Assembly (NCBI RefSeq): GCF_000717175.1
Contig: NZ_JNYD01000005.1
Coordinates: 124,001-188,000, forward strand
DNA length: 64,000 nt
Reading direction: 5' to 3'
From: Pseudonocardia autotrophica
GTDB lineage: Bacteria; Actinomycetota; Actinomycetes; Mycobacteriales; Pseudonocardiaceae
The position numbers and the translations under genes were made by a program. This document shows, one piece after another, positions 38,301-45,637 of this stretch; positions within the stretch are counted from its first letter, which is position 1, and every line of letters starts with the position of its first letter. The notes beneath the pieces are model-generated. The model had not been told where the DNA came from, did not search any database, and was given only the letters and a program-made list of their open reading frames with translations.

Positions 38301-38696
38301 GTCGAGCCCGCGGGAGGTCAGCGTGGCGACCTCGCCGGCCGGGGGCAGGGCGCGGTGCCGCGGCCCGAGCCGGAGCACGTGCCCGACGACCTGGCTCCGC
38401 AGCTCCCGCACCACGTCGGCCGACGCCCGGTACGCCGCCACCTCGCCCGCCCAGGCGAGCCCGGCCCGTCCGGCGACGGCCAGGGCGGCGAACCCCAGCA
38501 GCGGCAGCAGCGCCGCGAGCCCGGCGCCGCCGAGGAACCCGTCGGCGACGACGGTCGCCAGGAGCTGGGCCTGCACCATCACCAGGAGCGCGGTCGCGAC
38601 GGCGATCGCGAGGGCGGCCAGCACGAACCGGCGGGCCGCCGCGGCGTGGCGGAGCAGCCGCGGGTCGAGGGGCCGCCGGGCGGGATCGGGTGTCAT
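35340..38696 (-). CDS. cydDC: Fused thiol-reductant ABC exporter CydDC
   Basis: One polypeptide of 1,118 residues holding both halves of the glutathione/cysteine-exporting ABC transporter needed for cytochrome bd assembly. CydD half: six membrane helices, Walker A GPSGCGKTT (about 365), signature LSTGQRRRVA and Walker B LLLLDEPTEGVDA. CydC half: membrane domain from about 575, GPSGSGKST (about 935), VSGGERQRLG and ILVLDEPTAHLD. The first signature has Thr in place of Gly (LSTGQ), suggesting unequal ATP sites. Fusion is usual in actinobacteria. It supports CydAB, encoded on the same strand 5 kb away. Confidence 0.93.
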   Translation of the reverse strand: MTPDPARRPLDPRLLRHAAAARRFVLAALAIAVATALLVMVQAQLLATVVADGFLGGAGLAALLPLLGFAALAVAGRAGLAWAGEVAAYRASADVVRELRSQVVGHVLRLGPRHRALPPAGEVATLTSRGLDDLEAYFGRYLPALLVAAVVPVVLAVRILTADWLSGLLVGLTVPLIPLFAVLVGLHTQRSTARRWRTLAVLGHHFLDLVAGLDVLVAFGRAGHQSGRLRTMTEAYRRATMRTLRVAFLSALVLELVATLSVALVAVSIGLRLVGGSLDLATGLLVLLLAPEVYLPLRAVGARFHDAAAGTAAASAALDLLDTPVPPPGPAAAPDPATHPVVLDGIRVDGRAAPILDGLDLTLHPGEIVGVRGPSGCGKTTLVELLAGLRTPDAGRVLVGGTDLADVDPAAWRRRVAWVPQRPVLLAGTAAENIALADPDAGPDAVARAAGLARLDVPPDTPVGEDGAGLSTGQRRRVALARAVLADRPLLLLDEPTEGVDAATEAAIGDGLAEIAAGRTVVLVSHRPELLARCDRVVTLAPTPVAGEEITQTPGARSPEPTPADDAPRPGPSAPLRSVARGQRGRLVVAVLLGAAALGSGVALTATSAWLISAAALQPPVLTLMVAIVGVRAFGLGKGVFRYAERLVSHDAALRVGSALRVRVWADLVRLGPAATARHRRGDLLTRLVADTDAPQDLLVRVLLPATAAALVGGAAVLGFALLLPFAGAVLAAGLLVAGIGAPALAATAARRTERRTAAARAEVAARTVELFAAAADLLVLGAADRAHAALDEADARLAALRRRAAGATGAGAAVAVLAVGLTAVVCAGLGLSGFAAGTVPGPVIAVLALTPLAFAEVIAPLPEAAVRLLSIRPALRRLRDLGEREPVVVEPAAAAGVPAPRSLQARDLGVRWPDAAVEAVHGVDLDLGGGRRVALTGPSGSGKSTVVAALLRTLPPSSGSLHADGRDVRALHADDVRAGIAWCGPWAHLFDSTLRANLALAAPGATDDDLVAALRRVALGSWFDALPEGLDTAVGAHGGAVSGGERQRLGVARALLADRPILVLDEPTAHLDAATGAALAAEILAATADRTALLVTHRPEQTPGVPRLDLGRSRSPV

Positions 38697-38839
38697 CCGG
38701 CCCTCCGATCCCGGCTGCGCTCACGTCCGGTGATCACCCTCCCGGGCGACGGCGCGGCGTCGCGAGGGCACAGGGGCGGTCCGGGACGGGACCGATGCGG
38801 GCCGGGACAGGGACGAAGGTCCCGGCCCGGTGACGGGCG

Positions 38840-39403
38840 TCAGCGCCGCCAGCGGTTGCGGGCGAGCATGCCGGTGGCCCGGGTCTTGCCCTTCTCGCCG
38901 AACACCAGCTCGGAGAGCGCCTCGTAGATCTCCTCCGGCCGCGGCATGTAGTCGATCCGGTTCAGCGCCTGGATCTGGCCGGCGGACTCCACGATCAGCG
39001 TGCCGTAGCCCAGGAACCGGCCGCCGATGCTGCGCTCGAAGGTCAGGTCGGTGACCTTGCCCAGCGGCATCATGCCCACGCTGTGCGTGATGATCCCCTG
39101 CGCGAGCATCACGCGCTTGTCCGTGATGACGATCCGCTCGATCCACCAGAGGATCGAGTTCACCACGAAGCGCAGCACCGCGACCAGCGCCAGGTAGAAG
39201 GTCAGGTTGTCGACGAGCGCCTCGCCGAACCCGCCGGCCTCGCCGACCCGCCCCTGCAGCACCCGGTCGATCGCGATCATCGCGATGAGGAACAGCCCCG
39301 TCTGCGTGATGTGCGGGATCATGACGGCCCAGTGCTGCCGCACCCGGATGACCCGCCGCTCCGTGGGGAGCAGGTACTCGTCGATCTCCCGGGGGGCGAG
39401 CAT
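38840..39403 (-). CDS. PH-domain (bPH2-like) membrane protein
   Basis: A 187-residue protein with two hydrophobic segments (HITQTGLFLIAMIAIDRVL and LTFYLALVAVLRFVVNSILWW) followed by a bacterial pleckstrin-homology domain recognisable by ERIVITDKRVMLAQGIITHSVGMMPLGKVTDLTFERSIGG in sections and by YGTLIVESAG. Its start ATG overlaps the stop of the upstream 53-residue membrane protein by one base. The function is unknown; relatives are envelope-associated. Confidence 0.85.
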   Translation of the reverse strand: MLAPREIDEYLLPTERRVIRVRQHWAVMIPHITQTGLFLIAMIAIDRVLQGRVGEAGGFGEALVDNLTFYLALVAVLRFVVNSILWWIERIVITDKRVMLAQGIITHSVGMMPLGKVTDLTFERSIGGRFLGYGTLIVESAGQIQALNRIDYMPRPEEIYEALSELVFGEKGKTRATGMLARNRWRR

Positions 39404-39564
39404 CAGGGTGCCAGGCTGGAGAGGAAGCTCGTGATGTTCGTGCCGACGCCGTAGAGCCAGTTGCCGATGCCGTTGACGGCGCCCGAGGCGCCGCTGGGGT
39501 TCGTCACGATGAAGAACACAACCAGGGCGATGACGATCAGCCCGGTCAGCTTCTTGACGTTCAC
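39403..39564 (-). CDS. Small single-pass membrane protein
   Basis: A 53-residue protein: VNVKKLTGLIVIALVVFFIV followed by TNPSGASGAVNGIGNWLYGV and a short polar end. I chose GTG at 39564 because the strongly basic KK precedes the helix as in small actinobacterial membrane proteins; an ATG farther upstream (39615) would add a non-conserved-looking leader. It is coupled to the PH-domain gene by a 1-base stop/start overlap. Function unknown. Confidence 0.65.
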   Translation of the reverse strand: MNVKKLTGLIVIALVVFFIVTNPSGASGAVNGIGNWLYGVGTNITSFLSSLAP

Positions 39565-39662
39565 ACGACCACCGTTCCGGCAGGAGGAGCTGGCAAGATC
39601 AGAAAATACCGACATCCCCGGCGTGAGGATACGGCCACGCGGGGAGCGTACCGTTTCGGCCG

Positions 39663-40058
39663 ATGACCGAGGGTAGCCGACACGTCCCCTGTGTGGGGGC
39701 AATCCTGCACGATGCAGATGGCAGGTTACTGCTGATCAAACGGGGGACGGAGCCCGGGCGAGGGCTCTGGTCGCTCCCCGGCGGGCACGTCGAGCCGGGC
39801 GAGGACGACGCCGCCGCGCTCGTCCGCGAGATGGCCGAGGAGACCGGGCTGGCGGTGTCGGCGGGGCCGCACGTCGGCACCGTTCTCGTAGGGCCGTACC
39901 GGATCGCGGACTACCGCTGCACGCTCGTCGGGGGCACCCTCACCGCCGGCGACGACGCCGCCGACGCCCGCTGGGTCGACGCCGCCGAGTTCGCCGCGCT
40001 CCCCCTCGTCGACGGCCTCGCCGAGACCCTCGCGGGCTGGGCGGTCCTGCCGCGCTGA
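39663..40058 (+). CDS. Nudix hydrolase
   Basis: A 131-residue Nudix pyrophosphohydrolase. The Nudix box is complete: G-x5-E-x7-REMAEETGL, spanning GHVEPGEDD and [13 protein letters not shown] at about residues 41-63. It resembles MutT-like NTP-sanitising enzymes, but the substrate is undetermined. The ATG start at 39663 lies just past an AT-richer promoter region shared with the divergent small membrane protein. A strong hairpin follows at 40072. Confidence 0.92.
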   Translation: MTEGSRHVPCVGAILHDADGRLLLIKRGTEPGRGLWSLPGGHVEPGEDDAAALVREMAEETGLAVSAGPHVGTVLVGPYRIADYRCTLVGGTLTAGDDAADARWVDAAEFAALPLVDGLAETLAGWAVLPR

Positions 40059-40071
40059 GCCTCCCCGAACG

Positions 40072-40120
40072 GACGAACGGCACCCTCGCTCGGATCTACC
40101 GGGCGAGAGTGCCGTTCGTC
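40072..40120. terminator. Long hairpin between convergent Nudix and MaoC genes (ACGAACGGCAC family)
   Basis: Arms 40072-40089 (GACGAACGGCACCCTCGC) and 40103-40120 pair at 17 of 18 positions around a 13-base loop, between convergent genes. The outer arm ACGAACGGCAC matches the palindrome region at 19769-19805. Confidence 0.8.
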
Positions 40121-40139
40121 TCAGATCGACTCGGCCGGC

Positions 40140-40643
40140 TCAGGAGGCCGGGACCGGGCGGCCCGGCTGCTCGCCGCCGCGGGAGTCGCCGTAGCTGCGC
40201 TTGGGGACCATCACCTTGCGCCGGAAGGTGCACACGACGGTGCCGTCCTGCTTGTAGCCGCGCGTCTCCACGTAGACCACGCCGCGGTCGTCCTTCGACT
40301 TCGACTCGGTCTTGTCCAGGACCTCGGTCTCGCCGTAGATCGTGTCCCCGTGGAAGGTCGGCTTGGTGTGCTTCAGCGACTCGACCTCGAGGTTCGCGAT
40401 CGCCTTGCCCGACACGTCCGGCACGGACATGCCCAGCAGCAGCGAGTAGATGTAGTTCCCGACGACGACGTTGCGCTTGAAGTCCGTCGTCTCCTCCGCG
40501 TAGTTCGCGTCCATGTGGAGGGGGTGGTGGTTCATCGTCAGGAGGCAGAAGAGGTGGTCGTCGTACTCGGTGACCGTCTTCCCGGGCCAGTGCTTGTACA
40601 CCGCCCCGACCTCGAACTCCTCGTAGTAACGGCCGAACTGCAA
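40140..40643 (-). CDS. MaoC-like hydratase, putative mesaconyl-CoA hydratase
   Basis: A 167-residue single hot-dog-fold hydratase. YEEFEVGAVYKHWPGKTVTE, DDHLFCLLTMNHHPLHMDANY and the conserved GNYIYSLLLGMSVPD match the MaoC protein that I recall beside ccr, meaA, mcl and methylsuccinyl-CoA dehydrogenase in Streptomyces ethylmalonyl-CoA clusters. In place of the usual hydratase-2 motif (GDxNPLH) it has NHHPLH. I chose TTG at 40643 (QFGRYYEEF) because GGAGG lies eight bases upstream; ATG at 40658 and TTG at 40667 are alternatives. Its likely partners are at 60-62 kb. Confidence 0.78.
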   Translation of the reverse strand: MQFGRYYEEFEVGAVYKHWPGKTVTEYDDHLFCLLTMNHHPLHMDANYAEETTDFKRNVVVGNYIYSLLLGMSVPDVSGKAIANLEVESLKHTKPTFHGDTIYGETEVLDKTESKSKDDRGVVYVETRGYKQDGTVVCTFRRKVMVPKRSYGDSRGGEQPGRPVPAS

Positions 40644-40902
40644 CGTTCTCGCCTCCATCGCCGACAATCCGTACGGCCGGGTAATCTAGCCGGTGGCCCG
40701 CTTCCCGAGAGGCGCGGCGCGATCACGGTCACGCACGAGGACCGCGAGTGGCGGAGGAGGTGACGCGCGATGGATCCGGCGCCAGGCAGTAGTACCGAGC
40801 GCGTCCCCGCCGCTCCCGTCGTGGGCTGAGTCACGCCCTGCGGCGTCCGGCGAGACGTGCCTTCCCCGCGTCCCCGCCCGTTCTCGCCGCAGGAGGTGCG
40901 CC

Positions 40903-42009
40903 GTGCCGCCCCTGTCCTCCCTCCGCCCCGCCATCAAGGCGGCCGGCTCGCGTGCCCGCCTGGGTCGCAACGCCCACACCAGCGTGCTGCCGCGGCTGCG
41001 TGTACCCGTCTCGGCCTACGTGGTCGACTGCGGCGTGTACGTCGACGGCGAGCGGCTGCCCGGTCGCTGGACGCACGACGCGGCCATCGACGAGGTCCGC
41101 GAGCGCGGCGAGGGCTTCGTCTGGATCGGGCTGCACGAGCCCACCGAGGACCAGATCACCGGCATCGCCGAGACCTACGGGCTGCACGAGCTGGCCGTCG
41201 AGGACGCGGTGCACGCGCACAACCGGCCGAAGCTCGAGCGCTACGACGACACGCTGTTCATGGTGCTCAAGACCGTGAGCTACGTCGGGCACGTCGAGCC
41301 GACCACCAGCAACGAGATCGTCGAGACGGGCGAGGTGCAGGCCTTCGTCGGCCGGGACTTCGTGGTCACGGTCCGGCACGGCAAGCACACCGGCCTCGCG
41401 GCGGTGCGGCGCAAGCTGGAGGAGGACGCCGAGCAGCTCGCCCTCGGCCCGGCGGCGGTGCTGCACGCCATCGCCGACCACGTCGTCGACACCTACCTCG
41501 AGGTCACCGAGGCGATCGAGGACGACATCGACGAGCTCGAGGCCGAGGTCTTCGCCCCGCGCACCACGATGGATCCCGAGCAGATCTACGTGATGAAGCG
41601 CGAGATCCTCGAGCTGCGCCGCGCCGTCACCCCGCTGCTCAAGCCGCTGCACAAGATCACCGAGGGGTACAGCTCGCTCATCCCGCACGAGGTCCGCAGC
41701 TACTTCCGGGACGTCGAGGACCACCTGTCCGGGGTCGCCGAGCGCGTCGCGGGCTTCAACGAGCTCCTCACGACGCTGGTCGACGCCGTGCTGGCCAAGG
41801 TGTCCATGCGGCAGAACTCCGACATGCGCAAGATCACCGCGTACGCCGCGCTGATCACCGTGCCCACGATGGTCGCCGGCATCTACGGGATGAACTTCGA
41901 CTACATGCCCGAGCTGCACTGGCAGTTCGGCTACCCCCTCGTGATCATGATCATCGTGCTGGCCTGCGGGCTGCTCTACCGCAACTTCCGCAAGAACAAC
42001 TGGCTCTGA
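40903..42009 (+). CDS. corA: CorA-family magnesium/divalent cation channel
   Basis: A 368-residue inner-membrane Mg(2+) transporter. Long cytoplasmic helical domain (EAIEDDIDELEAEVF), then the pore signature YGMNF near residue 328 and two C-terminal membrane helices; the tail RNFRKNNWL is typical. The GTG at 40903 follows AGGAGGTGCGCC, so longer readings are excluded. I recall corA adjoining lpqY-sugABC in M. tuberculosis (Rv1239c); here it lies 13 kb away from those genes. Confidence 0.93.
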   Translation: MPPLSSLRPAIKAAGSRARLGRNAHTSVLPRLRVPVSAYVVDCGVYVDGERLPGRWTHDAAIDEVRERGEGFVWIGLHEPTEDQITGIAETYGLHELAVEDAVHAHNRPKLERYDDTLFMVLKTVSYVGHVEPTTSNEIVETGEVQAFVGRDFVVTVRHGKHTGLAAVRRKLEEDAEQLALGPAAVLHAIADHVVDTYLEVTEAIEDDIDELEAEVFAPRTTMDPEQIYVMKREILELRRAVTPLLKPLHKITEGYSSLIPHEVRSYFRDVEDHLSGVAERVAGFNELLTTLVDAVLAKVSMRQNSDMRKITAYAALITVPTMVAGIYGMNFDYMPELHWQFGYPLVIMIIVLACGLLYRNFRKNNWL

Positions 42010-42043
42010 CGGCACATCCGGCGCACGGTCGGCTCGACTCGGC

Positions 42044-42571
42044 TCAGCCGAGCTCGGTACGGAGCCGGACCGGGCGGGAGATGATGCTGCCCACCGGCGA
42101 GGTGGGGACCACGGCCGTGAAGAGCTCCTCGAGCTGCTCCCGCGTGGCGGTGGGCGCCCTGAGCGACACGGTCGCCCGGACGTCGGTGTAGCCCGGCCAG
42201 ACCTCGTCCGGGTCGCGGAGCCCGAAGAAGCCCTGCAGGTCGAGCTCGCCCTCGATCTCGATGTCCACACCCTCGAGCTCGATCCCCCGCAGGGCCGCGT
42301 TGGCGACGAACCCGGTGGTGAGGCAGCAGCCGTAAGCACCGAGCACGACCTCCACCATGTTCGGAGCGCTGTCGGAGCCGCCGAGCACGGTGGGCTCGTC
42401 CATCGGAACGACATGCTCCTTGTCCGGGCGCGCGATCACGGCACGGCTGCGCAGGCCCTTCTCCCACCGGGTGCCCGCCTTCCACACGGTCGCACCGGCC
42501 TCGGGCTCCGAGCGCACCCTGTCGATGAGCTCGGTGAGCACGCCTGCGTCGAAGCCCAGATCCACCTTCAT
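42044..42571 (-). CDS. OsmC/Ohr-family protein
   Basis: A 175-residue protein of the OsmC-like fold, which reduces organic hydroperoxides using paired cysteines. VEVVLGAYGCCLTTGFVANA holds a conserved-position Cys next to a second Cys; a separate second redox cysteine further along is not evident, so peroxidase activity is uncertain. The ATG at 42571 has GAGGAGG seven bases upstream. It is convergent with corA with a 34-base gap. Confidence 0.8.
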   Translation of the reverse strand: MKVDLGFDAGVLTELIDRVRSEPEAGATVWKAGTRWEKGLRSRAVIARPDKEHVVPMDEPTVLGGSDSAPNMVEVVLGAYGCCLTTGFVANAALRGIELEGVDIEIEGELDLQGFFGLRDPDEVWPGYTDVRATVSLRAPTATREQLEELFTAVVPTSPVGSIISRPVRLRTELG

Positions 42572-42709
42572 CAGACGCCTCCTCGGGTCCGCGGGCAGAA
42601 CAGGGTACGGCGGGGATCTTGTCCGGGCCACCACCGCGCCCCGGAGCTTCGGGGCAGCGGAGGTCGGGTTCGACTCGCGGATCGGCCGGACCTGGCTAGC
42701 CTTCGACCC

Positions 42710-43702
42710 GTGTCGAAGCGCCGCCCCGTCACCCCCCTCCGCCTGCTGCGCACTCCCCCGTGGGCGGAGCAGGAGCCGTCCTGGCGGGGGGCCAGCCCCG
42801 CGCTGATCCGCGCCGCGACCGAGCGGGCGGCCGCACGGCCGTCGGGCGGCTGGGTGGTGCTCGCCGCCAGCCGGGAGGTGCGCCCCGGGAAGGCGTTCGG
42901 GCGGACGGTGGCCGGTCGCGAGCTCGTGGCCTGGCGGGACGCGGCAGGCGCGCTGCACGTCGGGCCGGGCGCCTGTCCGCACCTCGGGGCCGCGCTCTGC
43001 GACGCCCCGGTCCACGACGGGCAGCTCATCTGCCGGTGGCACGGGCTCGCCCTCGGCGCCGGCGGGCGACCCGGCTGGTCGCCGCTGCCCGCGCACGACG
43101 ACGGCGTGCTGGCCTGGGTCCGGCTCGACGACCTGCTGGCCCCCGGCGAGAGCCCCACCGGAGCGCCCGTGCTGGGCCCGCGGCCGCCCGCCGAGGGGTC
43201 GTTCGCCGCCGTCGCGACGGTGATCGGGCGGTGCGAGCCGCAGGACGTGGTCGCCAACCGGCTCGACCCGTGGCACGGCGCCTGGTTCCACCCCTACTCG
43301 TTCGCGTCGCTGCGGGTGCTCGACGCCCCCTCCCCCGGGGTCACCGAGGCCGAGGACCGGTTCCTCGTGGAGGTCAGCTTCCGGGTCGCCGGGCGGATCG
43401 GGGTGCCGGTGCACGCCGCGTTCAGCTGCCCCGAGCCGCGCACGGTCACGATGGAGATCGTCGACGGCGAGGGCACCGGCAGCGTGGTCGAGACGCACGC
43501 GACGCCGCTCGGCCCCGGTCCCGACGGTGCGCCCCGCACGGCGGTGATCGAGGCGGTCGTGGCGTACTCGGACCGGGGCGGGTTCGCGCAGGTCGCGAAG
43601 GTGGGCGGGGCGCTGCGCCCACTGGTCCGCGCCACCGCCGCCCGGCTGTGGAAGGACGACATCGCCTACGCGGAGCGGCGGTACACGGTCCGGACGCGGT
43701 AG
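42710..43702 (+). CDS. Rieske [2Fe-2S] protein, DUF5914-like
   Basis: A 330-residue protein with a complete Rieske centre, C-P-H (Cys89, His91) and CRWH (Cys108, His111), followed by a C-terminal domain (DVVANRLDPWHGAWFHPYSF, then RVAGRIGVPVHAAFSCPEP) that I associate with DUF5914, seen near carotenoid genes. There is no obvious mononuclear iron site of classical ring hydroxylases, though HGAWFHP offers histidines. The start is GTG at 42710; the -10-like TAGCCT at 42697-42702 suggests a leaderless mRNA. It converges with the methyltransferase gene with a 3-base gap. Confidence 0.82.
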   Translation: MSKRRPVTPLRLLRTPPWAEQEPSWRGASPALIRAATERAAARPSGGWVVLAASREVRPGKAFGRTVAGRELVAWRDAAGALHVGPGACPHLGAALCDAPVHDGQLICRWHGLALGAGGRPGWSPLPAHDDGVLAWVRLDDLLAPGESPTGAPVLGPRPPAEGSFAAVATVIGRCEPQDVVANRLDPWHGAWFHPYSFASLRVLDAPSPGVTEAEDRFLVEVSFRVAGRIGVPVHAAFSCPEPRTVTMEIVDGEGTGSVVETHATPLGPGPDGAPRTAVIEAVVAYSDRGGFAQVAKVGGALRPLVRATAARLWKDDIAYAERRYTVRTR

Positions 43703-43705
43703 GCG

Positions 43706-45559
43706 CTACTCGCGCTGCTCGGCTCCGACCCCGGAATCGGCCACGGCAGCGTCCTTCGGGTCGCCCTCGGCAGCGTCCTCCGGGTCGCCCCCGCGCGTGG
43801 CCTCCCGCTCGGCCCGGCGCAGCCAGGGCGAGCCGGGCGGCTCGGCCTGGGCGGCGCCGCGGCGCGACCCGCGGAAGAGGTTGCGGACGCGGCGGGTCGC
43901 CGCAGCGCGCGGCGCCTCCTCCCGGGGCTCCGGCTCCTCCCTGGGCTCCGGGTCCCGCCTGGGCTCCGGGTCCTGCCTGGGCTCCGCGTCCTGCCTGGGC
44001 TCCGGGTCCTGCCCGACGAGCTCGTCGGGTTCGGCGCGCTCAGTGGGCTCGCCGGAAGCGGTGGCCTCGGCGGGTTCCGTGCGCTCGCCGGAGGCGGCGG
44101 GCTCGGCGGGCTCCGTGCGCACCGTGCGCACCGTGCGCTCGGTCGATTCGGCGGGCTCGGTCGATCCAGCGGGCTCGGTGGGTTCGACGGGCCGGCCCGC
44201 GTCGGCGTCCTCGGCGACGGTCGGGGCGTCGACGATCCCGGTCCGCGCGACCGCGTCCGCCTCGACGGGCGGCGCCGGAGCCTCCCGCTCCACCACCTCC
44301 GTCGGCTCCTCGCGCGGCGGCTCCTGGCGGTGCTGTTCGGTCTCCGCGCTCTCCGCCCGGCCGGACCGCTGCCCCTCCTCCTCGACCACCGGCATCCCCA
44401 CGGGCGGCGTCTCGGCGTCCGCGTCGGCGTGGGTGAACAGCACCGTCTCGTCCGGGTCGTCGAGGTACTGCGTGCCGTCGAGGTCGTGGTTGTCCTCGAA
44501 CTCGTCCATGTCCGCGTACGAGGTGGGGCCGTCGTCGTCGGTGTCGATGGAGCCGAGGTCGGAGTCGGGGTCGGCGCCCCCGTCCCGCGCCGCGTAGCCG
44601 GCCTCGTCCTCCTCCTCGTCGAGGTCGAAGACGTCGCCCCGGTCGTCGGCGGGCTCCTCCCGCCGCGACACCGGGCCCCACTCGCGCCGTTCCGACGGGC
44701 TCGGCCGCGGCGCCGGGACCGGCGCCGACGCCGCGGGCGGGGTGTCGGTGCCGCGGTCCGCCCAGGAGTCCGTGCCGGGGTCCCCGGAGTCGAGGTCGTC
44801 GAGCGGTTCGTCGGGCTCGTCCTCCGGCTTGCGCCCGAGGAAGGTGTGGAGGATGTGCTCCTGCCAGCCGCCGACCGTCTGGACCCGGACGTCCGTGAAC
44901 CCGGCGACCTGGAGCCGCTCCTTGAACATCGACGGGGAGTCGAACCGCAGCACCGAGTGCCACAGGTACGACGCCATCCCCGGCACCCGCCCGCGCATCC
45001 GGATCCGCGGCAGGTAGTCCAGCCAGCACGCCGCGGTCCAGCGCGTCCGGGCCGCGCGGTCGCCGCGCACCGAGTACTCGTGCACCGCCAGCGGCGCCCC
45101 CGGCTTGAGCAGCTCCAGGAGGTAGTCGAGGGTGTCGTCGAGGTTGCGCTGGTGGCGCATCTGGAACACGACGAGGATCCCGTCGAACCGCGGCTCGATG
45201 CCCTCGGCGCGCAGGGCGTCGTCGAGCGTGCCGAGGGTGCCGTGCAGGAACCGGTAGTCCGGTGCCCAGTCCAGCCGCCGCGCGGTGCCGACGAGCTCCG
45301 CGGACTCGTCGACGGCCACGACCTTCCATCCCGGCGCCTCGTCGACGACCCCCTGCACCGGCGCCCCGCTGCCGCAGCCCAGGACCAGCAGCGTGCGCTT
45401 GCGCCCGCTCAGGCCCATCCGGTGGATCGTGGTCCGCAGCTGCGCGCGGTAGGCGTCGCTGTTGCGGACGATCCGGTCGAAGGCCCGGGCGGGCTGGTCC
45501 AGGGCGGTGTCGGCCGCCGGCAGGACGGTCTCCGGCGCGCTGGTGTCCGTTCCGCTCAC
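43706..45559 (-). CDS. Class I SAM-dependent methyltransferase with long acidic tail
   Basis: A 617-residue protein. Residues 1-245 form a Rossmann methyltransferase: motif I LLVLGCGSGAP (57-67), VVAVDESAEL, FDGILVVFQMRH and a late VQTVGGWQEHILHTFLG. From about 250 onward it is disordered and strongly acidic (DLDEEEDEAGY, DSDLGSIDTDDDGP, DMDEFEDNHDLDGTQYLDD), ending in PEPR-type repeats and a basic patch RRVRNLFRGSRRG. The methyltransferase part resembles carotenoid-cluster (CrtT-like) enzymes, and its convergent neighbour is a DUF5914-like Rieske protein. The GTG at 45559 is preferred over GTG at 45565. Confidence 0.78.
   Translation of the reverse strand: MSGTDTSAPETVLPAADTALDQPARAFDRIVRNSDAYRAQLRTTIHRMGLSGRKRTLLVLGCGSGAPVQGVVDEAPGWKVVAVDESAELVGTARRLDWAPDYRFLHGTLGTLDDALRAEGIEPRFDGILVVFQMRHQRNLDDTLDYLLELLKPGAPLAVHEYSVRGDRAARTRWTAACWLDYLPRIRMRGRVPGMASYLWHSVLRFDSPSMFKERLQVAGFTDVRVQTVGGWQEHILHTFLGRKPEDEPDEPLDDLDSGDPGTDSWADRGTDTPPAASAPVPAPRPSPSERREWGPVSRREEPADDRGDVFDLDEEEDEAGYAARDGGADPDSDLGSIDTDDDGPTSYADMDEFEDNHDLDGTQYLDDPDETVLFTHADADAETPPVGMPVVEEEGQRSGRAESAETEQHRQEPPREEPTEVVEREAPAPPVEADAVARTGIVDAPTVAEDADAGRPVEPTEPAGSTEPAESTERTVRTVRTEPAEPAASGERTEPAEATASGEPTERAEPDELVGQDPEPRQDAEPRQDPEPRRDPEPREEPEPREEAPRAAATRRVRNLFRGSRRGAAQAEPPGSPWLRRAEREATRGGDPEDAAEGDPKDAAVADSGVGAEQRE
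43923..44012 (-). repeat. 18-bp tandem repeats encoding xDPEPR units
   Basis: CTGGGCTCCGGGTCC-type units start at 43941, 43959, 43977 and 43995, exactly 18 bases apart, with a diverged copy at 43923. They encode six-residue units such as RQDPEP in the methyltransferase tail. Confidence 0.85.
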
Positions 45560-45637
45560 CCGCACGATCCTGGCCCATGGAAGGCCGCCGCCCAAGGGGA
45601 CGCGCGCCGGGACGGGAGCGAATAGGCTGGTCGGGCG

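Noticed and set aside
35403..38927. Plus-strand open frame of 1,174 codons
   Set aside because: It is the complement of cydDC, whose ABC motifs are unmistakable. The Gly/Arg/Glu-rich product has no family features.
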